Shown here: positions 55,826-64,000 of the stretch, piece by piece
How positions within the stretch are numbered: position 1 is the first letter of the stretch
How the letters are laid out: each line of letters starts with the position of its first letter
Assembly (NCBI GenBank): GCA_034190875.2
Contig: CM067344.1
Span: 69,365,527-69,429,526 of the forward strand
Source of the DNA: Urechis unicinctus
Taxonomy: Eukaryota > Annelida > Polychaeta > Xenopneusta > Urechidae
Direction of reading: 5' to 3'
DNA length: 64,000 nt
Made by a program: the position numbers and the translations under genes
The notes under the pieces: generated by a model
The model's database searches: none
Seen by the model: the letters and a program-made list of their open reading frames with translations, nothing else
Told to the model about the DNA's origin: nothing

Positions 55826-57986
55826 TTTGGGAATGGAGAATGGAATAGACAAGGGAATGTCGAATTTCGATTTTAAATGTTTTGACACGGGTTAATATGG
55901 AAAAGGTCAATATTTCGATCTGTTGATTGTAGAATTACTCTGGCGATCGGCCCATGGAGCGTAACTGTACATGTAGCAACCTACTCCATCCTTGAACGGG
56001 TTGTGCAACAGCCGTGATGGAGTGGCATGTGAACATTGCGTACATGTCTGCAAAGGGGAAATAATCGAGGTCAACTAAGGTTTGTTTCTCACATCGGTGC
56101 CCGAACGGTTGCATTAGATAGGTAAAGTTGGCGTGACACCTTCATTCGGAAGCTCCTTCAATTGCTGTCATTTCCGCGTGTATGACCTGTGAAGAGGGCC
56201 AACCCCATAACCAACACCCAATCGGCGCCTGGGCGAGAGTGAGGACTTTCTTGGAGCGGGTGAATGCTGCGCAGGCATTTCAGCGCCCGAGGCCCAGAAT
56301 TGCGGATCAATCATTTCGAGGCAACGCCCTCTGCCATAAATGATAACCGGGCGGGCACAGGCAATGCAAGTCGTATTGAGGAGGCTACCTAACATGACAG
56401 TCAATTTGGGCTGAAAACGTCGAACGTAGCCTGATGTGGACTACAAACTACCCATGGCTAAACACCAGTAGTTGTCCCTCACATCGCTACACCAGCTTCC
56501 CAAGCCACCCCACCACTTCCCCTTTACCTCCAACCCCTCCCCTTCCCACCAGTGTGGCGCAATAAAGCGAGATGTGAACGCACGTAATGCATCGTATAAA
56601 TTGAGAAGTGTGCAACGCAGCATATTCACTTCTGGTCGGTCTCTCTAGTTTGTTTAAAGAAATAGATCGCGTTAAACACGACCCATTCAGCGTTGCGCAA
56701 AACTTAGGCAGTTTCGCCAGTATTCCCAACCATGAGATTTATTGTAACAAGTAATGGGTTCGTGCTTTGGTTACTGCGTTCATCTGTTTCCCGTTTACCG
56801 CAATCTACATCCCACTCTACCCCACCTCCCTCCAAATAAATGAAGGTTGAATATGTTAGCTGGCCCGTATTAAAACAGGCATCCTAGGGTCATGATGTCT
56901 GAGATCCAATGGAAACTCATGTTGAAAAGCTATTCTGACACCAGATTTACAAGTAGGCATCCTTGCTCGAAATATGTTCATAAATGGCCAAACCGGACGG
57001 CATTGAATTACGGTCGCGACTAGCATTCCGGTGCGTATCCCCATTTGGCCCGGATTCAGACACTGAAACTTACTTAAGAACCATTTTAGATGGTGATCAT
57101 CTAAACGCAGAGATATACTAATGCGAGTTGCCATTTGGGGATGTAATAAGTGATACGTAAACGTTGGCTGAAGTGCAATCTGGTAGAAGTGCAATCTGGG
57201 GGACAAATATGGTTTTCTTCCCTGTTGCAGAACTAAACAACCTTGGCACATGGTGCAATGTTGACAGTGCTCGCAATTAACAGAAAATGAATTTGAACCG
57301 TACGTACAACTAACTTTGTCTTGACAGAAACGTAGCCTTTCTTTTGAGCGTTCAACGTTGAAATAGTGTAGTAATTTATAACCAATCGAACTTCATCGAC
57401 TCTTAACCAAATTCAGAAGTGAGAGAATACAGTCAGGTTAGGTTTAGTTGCCGGATGTGTATAGATTTATTATCGACCCTTTCACGCACTGCCACGAGGA
57501 AAGGAGTAATTTGGTACAAAGCCCTGGTTGTAAAAAATATGCCTGTAGATTCAGGATTGCCTCTGAAACATCATAACGGAGTTCTCACTTTCCCTTGAAT
57601 TCCCCAGGCACCAAAATCAATTCATTCAACCAGCGCGTTCGACAGTCGGTTACGCCCGACTCATGTATATATTATTATACATGTCACTGTCGCACGGGGT
57701 ACGTGCTCGTTGACTGATTTGACTTGGGCGCCTGTGGTGATCACATTCAGCAAAGGCCGAAATAACGTTACATCTTCCGGTTGGAAAGAAAACTCAGACA
57801 AGAACAATTTGCGCGTGCTTGTTATCGAAAGTCTTCGAAGAAACAATGACGAATGCTATTGGCAGATGAATTTTAATATTGACGTGAAAAATTGTCGTAG
57901 TGGCAACAAAGCTATTACTATAGAAACAAGACTACACTGGGAGTCATTCATTTGTATGATAAAAAGTAGGTGTAGTGGGTTAGCAG
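55826..57986. other. Gene-free stretch
   Basis: No gene recognised. A minus-strand open frame at 56856-57251 (131 codons) and a plus-strand frame starting at 57710 have no recognised motifs or clear splice context. Confidence 0.4.
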
Positions 57987-58295
57987 CCCGTGGGGTGGGG
58001 GTGGGGTGGGGGGCACTTAAGTGTATAGAGGTAGTATATATGTGCCGCGCGACGGGGTATGTTTTTCGGCCTCTCGACTTGTACGACGGGTTTTTTGACC
58101 TCATACTTGTACGACGGGGTATGTTTTTCAGCTTCAATCTGTACGACGGTTTATACATTCGCATAATACCTTGTACGACGGGGTATACTTTTAGCCATTT
58201 TGACCTAGTACGACGGGTACAGGTTTTCGAGGTCCCGCGGCACATCCCTATCCAGAATAAGGTTAAGTGCCCCACCCCCCCCCCCCCTTTCCGGG
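57987..58295 (+). mobile_element. hAT-like non-autonomous MITE, copy B
   Basis: A 309-bp element related to 39075-39309 in inverted orientation. It starts CCCGTGGGGTGGGG, with GGGGGGCACTTAAGTG near the start and TTAAGTGCCCCACCCC near the end. It is flanked by GTTAGCAG (57979-57986 and 58296-58303), again an 8-bp duplication of form nTnnnnAn. It has more internal TGTACGACGGGGTAT units than copy A, which accounts for its greater length. Confidence 0.8.
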
Positions 58296-58303
58296 GTTAG
58301 CAG

Positions 58304-59952
58304 ATACTTTTTGATTTTGAAAACGATTCAATAATTCGTACAACCAACGGAGTACCTAAAGAGTTCGTCAGGTAGTATGGTGCATGTAGAACCATCAATT
58401 TCGCCGGAAATTCATCAGCAGGCATTTTTTAACGCCAAGCAAAATTGATTCGAGCATCAGTCCAGTAGGAATGGCTGTTTTAGAGAAAATTGGGTGGCAT
58501 TCGTGTTTGGAAGCTTAAACTAGAGGCAGTAAATAACACATCTGCTTCCTTAACAGCAACTTCTCCGACCAATTTAACAAAAAATATACCTTAAGCAGAC
58601 CTAATCAGGGCGGATGCAGATGCGGTCACTTATTTTCGTCCATTCATCATCATCTTAGCCATCATCAACGTTGTCGCCACCATGATCTTATTCTTCTACG
58701 TCGTCAGTACCCCCATTATTACCATCGCTATCAGTGTTAGTTTACATAGCTTAAATTGTGGTATAAAGTCTAATAGACCTAACGCTATTCAATAATTAGT
58801 TTTCAGCGGGGAAGCTAACGTCCACCGGGAGCAACCCCGTATCGACGGACCCTCGGCGAAAACAATTACCTGTCAAGTATTGCGAATATAAGCGACCTGA
58901 TGGTTTACTTGATTTTCCATCGTTAGATCGATCACCTAAATAACCGTTGCAATCATCATGCCGAGCATATAAGTAACAAACAGAAATTTAATTCCAACAC
59001 AGACGCCGTAACTCTTGTGGCGTATTAATTAAGCTTCCTTTGTGCTTTTATGGTTAATTTCGTGATACAGCGCTGTAAAATACACAAATCAACTGAAAAT
59101 GAAACTTATTAAGTTAAATATTTATCGAACAAAACCCTGTGATTTGTCCGATTTCGTCATACCTTTAATTTTTTGGGGCATGAACCGTGTCCAGGCGATG
59201 TTGTGCATGGAAAATTGAATGAAAAACCAGATTCATGCCCCAACCGTTTGCTGTTAAATTGGTCTAGATGTTTAACAGCAACTTTATGTACGATCAGTTT
59301 AAATATGTCATCTGGTGGGTAGCTCCGGTCGAACGGTAACATGAATTTATATGTCTACTCAGACGTCATGTAGGGCTACTGGTGGGATGATATCATCCAC
59401 CATTTTTGCCCTCGATTAGTATAGTATATACGCTGGCATTTCAAGGGGATAATTATATGTCATACCACCAAAGAATATGGTGTAAAATTAGTCTATTTCT
59501 TTTTATGGTGATTAAAAATGTGAATGACGATTGAGTGTTATCCTTTCTACCTCAGCTGCAGCTGGTTGGTGCGCTCAACGAGCCATTGCATGAGTGACTC
59601 TCTTCAGGAATTTAAAAATAAAGAACATTCAAAAGATTTGGCATGTATGATCGCATGTCATTTATGCTTTTTAATCTCACAATATAAGATTACAATTGCA
59701 TTGTCAGCATCATAACAATCTTGGAGATCATTGCACCTTTTTTGTTACATTATATTTTACACTATCTTGTACACCATCAGTGAAACTAGAAAACAACACA
59801 CTGGTACGACACCTAAAATGATTCATTTTCAACGATATAAATTTACTTTTTTCGAATATACCAAAGTAATCTTCTATTGTGATATTAAAAAAGCATAAAA
59901 TAATGACATGAGACCATACAGTAGATGGTCTAACAGGTATTTTTATTGCAAC
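58304..59952. other. Spacer with fragments of a dispersed repeat
   Basis: No gene recognised. Positions 59321-59380 carry GGTCGAACGGTAA and GTCTACTCAGACGTCATGTA, related to segments at 38858-38895 and 39397-39424. A minus-strand open frame at 59157-59342 overlaps this repeat. Confidence 0.45.
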
Positions 59953-60021
59953 CTGCCAGTGTTGTTTTGTGTACACTACATCCACAATATCTTGTTTATT
60001 TTCTGCTACTAGTTTCGCCAT
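59953..60021 (-). CDS. Possible first coding exon of an unknown gene
   Basis: The minus-strand ATG at 60021 opens MAKLVAENKQDIVDVVYTKQ and then HWQ, with a donor-like CAG|GTTGCA. If unspliced, the frame stays open to 59728 (97 codons), but its composition after the donor looks like intron. It would be transcribed away from the atrophin-like gene. Between them a CCAAT box (GACCAATAAG, about 60038-60047) and AACATGGCGGAC (60076-60087) suggest a shared promoter. Family unknown. Confidence 0.35.
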
Positions 60022-61507
60022 CTAGCGAGTATCCCAATTGACCAATAAGAGACGCGCTTACTTACTAAACAACTAAACATGGCGGACATCAGTTAATTTG
60101 CTGTTGATCAGTCATGTATTTATTATGGTCAAAATACCTTTCTTTTTCATAATCATTTATAATCCCTTCAATTTATATCGCAGCGTCATTAGTCAGTTAT
60201 TCACATAATGGAACCTATGCATCTGTGTGATTTCTGATTACAGCGGATTAGCGATTCGAGGTAGGCCGACTTTGCATCGTTCAGTTCTGCAAGTGAAGCG
60301 GTCTGATCATTAAATTGTTCAGTTTGTCAGGTGTCTGTCTGTTACACTATTTGGGCCATTGAGGCTGAACTCGTCATGTCTTTTATTTCATAACAAGTAT
60401 AATAATTGTTTGAGAAATCCCTGTCCGACTGTTTGCCAGGCTTGTATGGGCCATGTTCTCTGACACTGTGACAGTTCTGTCACTTGATTCAGAAACAGTT
60501 CAATCAATATTTTGCTCCAGTCTAGCCCCGGTCGGATGGTAATATACATATATACCGTCCTGCAAACATCGTAACCACGCCACGGAAAAACATATATTTC
60601 AAGGGGTTGTCCTTCGTATCAATGTTGTGTACTTATGTATATATATGTGTCGAAAATCAAGATGAATATCTCTTAATCCGCACATTTTTGGTTATCCACT
60701 ATCTGAGTATCTCGTTATTGTTTAGTAAATATCACATCAACTTTGAGAATCGCAACCTTGGTTCAAGGCAACCTCCATCTTGTAAATATTGCGTCACATT
60801 ACGCAGTTTCAGTTTCATTTGCCAAGTGGCTGTGGGTAACCAGAAGTGTTATTCTTTTTTAATTGTCAAGACAATATCACTGAATACAAATGATAATCAT
60901 TGACAAAATTAGACATGTACTTAACACATTGAAATTTTCGTGCGAAGAACTTTTGTCTGTGGTTGCGCAGCAACCTATCTAATCTTGTCTCACACTTCAC
61001 AGTAATGCCTTGGTGTCCACTTCCACCATGGCATTATAAATGTGTACTTAGATAGGAATTGGGATGTATCTATAATTACAATTTATTTCACCATTGTGAG
61101 TTATAGAATTGGAATGAGTCCTCAGGCTACCACTAGTCATGCTATTAATAGTATTATGAATGCAACATTATCAGTGTTAATGGCCAACTCTTTAATTTTT
61201 CCCCCTTAAAGGATGTGTTTCTGTGTCAGGGTAGCATCATCTCATTATCGGATTCAATAACTTAAAGAAAAAATATTTCTGTGACTGACAGTTGAAATTA
61301 GGTCTATTCATAGACTAACAAAAATATGTCTGTTTAGTTTATCCTTCTGAACTTTAACATCAGTACATATGAGTTTCTAAGCAGATTATTATATGTTACG
61401 TGTAATGAATTGTTGGATTACTCCTTTAGTGTTGACCATACTACTCTATTTTTTCAGTGATTGTCCTGATCATCTGTTCGAGGCAGAGAGGGGTTCCGAC
61501 CCCTAAG
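60022..61507. other. Region upstream of the atrophin-like exons
   Basis: No coding exon recognised. It could hold the promoter and 5' untranslated exons of the plus-strand gene; GATTCGAG|GTAGGC at about 60252-60265 is a possible donor of a non-coding exon. A dispersed repeat fragment lies at 60526-60564. Confidence 0.4.
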
Positions 61508-64000
61508 CTAGCAGGCTGGCGACTACACAGGGAGAAATTCGAGTGGGGCCAAGTCATCAGGTACACAAATATCATTTTCTTATGATCCAAGCACATATTT
61601 ATTCTCTGTTGTATTCAGCTCATATTCGGTCAAAGTTTGCAGGATGTTGTTTGGATGCAGAATGCATTAAGTTAGACATTTATCAGATAGGGACAAGCCT
61701 CAAACATTAGTGTCAAACTGCTGCAGGATGAGGATTGCTTTGTTAGCTGTGTATTAGAAAAAGATAAAGTAACAAAACGTTTATAAGGGTCATATGTATT
61801 CTCTATGGGTTATATACATTTCCTACTGTCATTGAGCATGTCTGTAGTATTACATGTCTCTTATTCATTATTTTTTGACAATTTTGAATCTATTGTGACA
61901 CATCCTGCTGGTGTTGAACATTGACTTTAACAATCTGGTCTGCCATGGTTAACTATTAAATGGACACCAGTTATAATGGCTTCTATATTTTTGTGTATTA
62001 TTATATAAATGTTGCATTTGCTAACAAAGGGATGGTGTGTGTACATGTTTACATTGTTGTTGTAGGACCATTGAACTGTGTAGTTGAGTAGCATTTGAGA
62101 ATACCTTAATGTTTAAGAACACAGGTCAATCAATGGCTATACAATACTGTTATTTGTGTTGGGTTAAGACTGGTTTGGTTGTTGTGTTGTAGGTACTGCT
62201 GCCAGGACACCAGCCAGATGTGGCCCCAGAAAACATGCCTGAAAACAGTGAAGAGCTGGAGGATCTGATGTGGATGCCCTCTGCTGTCACAGATGGTGAC
62301 CTTGTCATGTTCCTCAGGGCTGCCAGGTATATGATTAAAGAGGACAATTACCGGGAGGTAGAAATAAGTTCACTTGGTCAGGGGTTTCAAAATCCAAGGG
62401 CCAGGAGACAAAATTAGAGCCCACACCATTTCAAATTCAAACTTATTTAACTGAGGAATTATAATACTGATAAGCACTGTGTAGCTGTCTACATCAGCCA
62501 AACGTAAAATCGTGTATAGTTTATTATAATAACGCAGCAGGGATCATGTAAATTGTTCATAACCCTCGCTGATGCATTCTCCATCCATTTGTATGGAAAG
62601 CAAACAAAAGTATCTTGGATCTAGCTGCTGACATGTCTGTGCCCATTGGTTACATTAACAATGTGTCACCTTGGGTCCATTTGCAGATAGCCCCTGGGCT
62701 TGTGCTATTTCAAACCCTGCTTGTAGATATACAGTATTATTCCAAGTTCATTTGATTGACAAATAATGTTACACAATTCTGAGCCCAATTGTATATTTCT
62801 ATGCCGTTTTGCTTGGTTGAATCTGTGAGCTTGTATGTACAGGAGCATGGCGGCGTTTGTTGGGATGTGTGATGGCGGGTCGACTGAGGATGGATGTTCG
62901 GCTGCATCCATGGATGAAACCACCGCAAATGCCCTAGATATGGTGAGTGAGGAGGCTGATTGACAGCACAGGATGATGCCAGTATTGTCTTCTATCTTAG
63001 AACACACTTCTCTATCTTGCATGATTATTTCAGATGCAAAAAGCAAACGAAGATCATATCCTATTGTCCTTTTTTTTTGTACAGCTGCATGCTCATAATT
63101 ATGATACGGGCAAGGCTCTGCAGGCCCTGGTGCAAACAATCAATCCTAAATGCATAGACAAGCGATGGTCTGAGGAAGATGCTGTAAGTATAAGCTAAAT
63201 TATAGCCATAACTGTAACAAGACTTCACGTTCGCATGTGCATCTACTCACTGCTCCAATGGTTCTTGAATGTGCTGCAGAAAAAGTTTGCTAAGGGAGTT
63301 AGGCAGTATGGCAAGGACTTCTTCAGGATACGAAAAGACTTGTTGCCAGCCAAAGAAACAGTAAGTTGCTGTCTGAGGATGTTGTTCATGGTTCAGTTGG
63401 GAATATTCTAAGGGTAACATACCTCAGGATAACTACTTGTGATATATGTCTCTCTATTGTCATAGAGAGACAATGGTGGAGTGATTAAGCTGTCAACTGA
63501 TGCAATACAGTAGTTATACCGTGATACGATAAGAACGGGGAAATGTCACTTCTGCCATTGTTGTCTTCCTTGTACTAGGACCCGTTTGTTTGATTGAGCA
63601 ACTACTGTCTCCCTATAGTTAACTGATTCTGTATGAAATTTAAGAGTGATTTGTTGATGTTTTATGAGGATTAAAAAGGTGCTTGTCTGTTGGTCCTGTA
63701 GTGTGACTTGGTGGAGTTCTATTATTTTTGGAAGAAAACTCCAGCTGCTGCCAACAACCGTCCCCACCGACGACATCGCCGTGGTAACACCATGAGGCGT
63801 CAGACACGTACACCCCAGCCCCAGTCCAGTTAGTGTAGCAGCTTATTGGCCCTCCTTGTTTGTGATTGGCTTCTTTTCTGCGATGTGATTGGATGAGTGA
63901 TCTGTCTTGGTTTATATATTATGTTAGTGATTGGATGCTGGTCATGTTGCAGTGGATGAGAGTTCTGGTGGTAGCGAGGTATCTGATGACTCAGATGACA
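61508..64000 (+). CDS. RERE: Atrophin/RERE-type transcriptional co-repressor, ELM2-SANT part (incomplete at both ends)
   Basis: Exons: about 61508-61560, 62193-62326, 62843-62942, 63085-63183, 63280-63360, 63702-63828, 63953-beyond 64000, all in phase. The first gives [12 protein letters not shown], the start of the ELM2 domain. The next give [34 protein letters not shown] and [11 protein letters not shown], which complete ELM2. The SANT domain follows: [34 protein letters not shown] and [16 protein letters not shown], then RPHRRHRRG and an acidic [15 protein letters not shown]. This order and wording match arginine-glutamic acid dipeptide repeats protein and fly Grunge, nuclear co-repressors whose ELM2-SANT part recruits histone deacetylases. 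The acceptor of the first exon is uncertain (61508-61515). No BAH domain was seen upstream. The atrophin C terminus lies outside the window. Confidence 0.92.

Noticed and set aside
57710..58300. 196-codon plus-strand ORF
   Set aside because: Its second half is the MITE and its first half has no recognised motif or splice context.
61458..61560. Alternative frame with [19 protein letters not shown] in the first atrophin exon, and the acceptor TTTTTTCAG at 61459
   Set aside because: That frame does not join in phase to the next exon, while the other frame gives the conserved [10 protein letters not shown] and joins in phase. The upstream acceptor would include an in-frame stop.

Overview
This window looks like nuclear DNA of a bilaterian invertebrate, probably a marine one. 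Genes are split into many short exons with GT-AG borders, introns and spacers are AT-rich, and the window is full of micro- and minisatellites. A tRNA-derived SINE and two copies of an hAT-like MITE are present. The sequence does not tell a lophotrochozoan from an invertebrate deuterostome. Gene models were built by hand by following splice sites and codon phase; every intron of the three main models keeps phase.

Layout, left to right. (1) 0.6-2.8 kb, minus strand: two phase-compatible exons of an unrecognised protein. (2) 5.7-9.1 kb, minus strand: a complete five-exon gene for a divergent rhodopsin-type GPCR of 368 residues, with a 33-bp minisatellite directly after its stop. (3) 9.4-14.9 kb: repeats and mostly non-coding DNA, with one small ORF that could be secreted. 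(4) 14.9-52.9 kb, minus strand: a neprilysin-like (M13 zinc metallopeptidase) locus. It has one cytoplasmic first exon (52.8 kb) and one transmembrane exon (38.6 kb), followed by two complete 20-exon sets for the extracellular peptidase: copy 2 (25.7-32.3 kb) and copy 1 (14.9-22.1 kb). Matching exons of the two sets have identical lengths except the first. Copy 2 with the two N-terminal exons gives an intact 772-residue type II membrane peptidase. I found no separate transmembrane exon for copy 1, but its first exon has the right phase to join the same N-terminal exons (774 residues). (5) 53-60 kb: spacer with a 1.3-kb minisatellite and a second copy of the MITE. (6) 60.0 kb, minus strand: a possible first exon of an unknown gene. 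(7) 61.5-64.0 kb, plus strand: the ELM2-SANT part of an atrophin/RERE-type co-repressor gene, running off the right edge.

The GPCR, the membrane peptidases and the nuclear co-repressor are unrelated in function. Neprilysins cut small peptides outside the cell and many GPCRs respond to peptides, but nothing here links these two. The points of most interest are the twin peptidase ectodomains behind one membrane-anchor exon pair, the minisatellite in the same intron of both copies that repeats a splice-acceptor-like sequence, signs of local gene conversion across the zinc-site exons, and the MITE pair with 8-bp target duplications.
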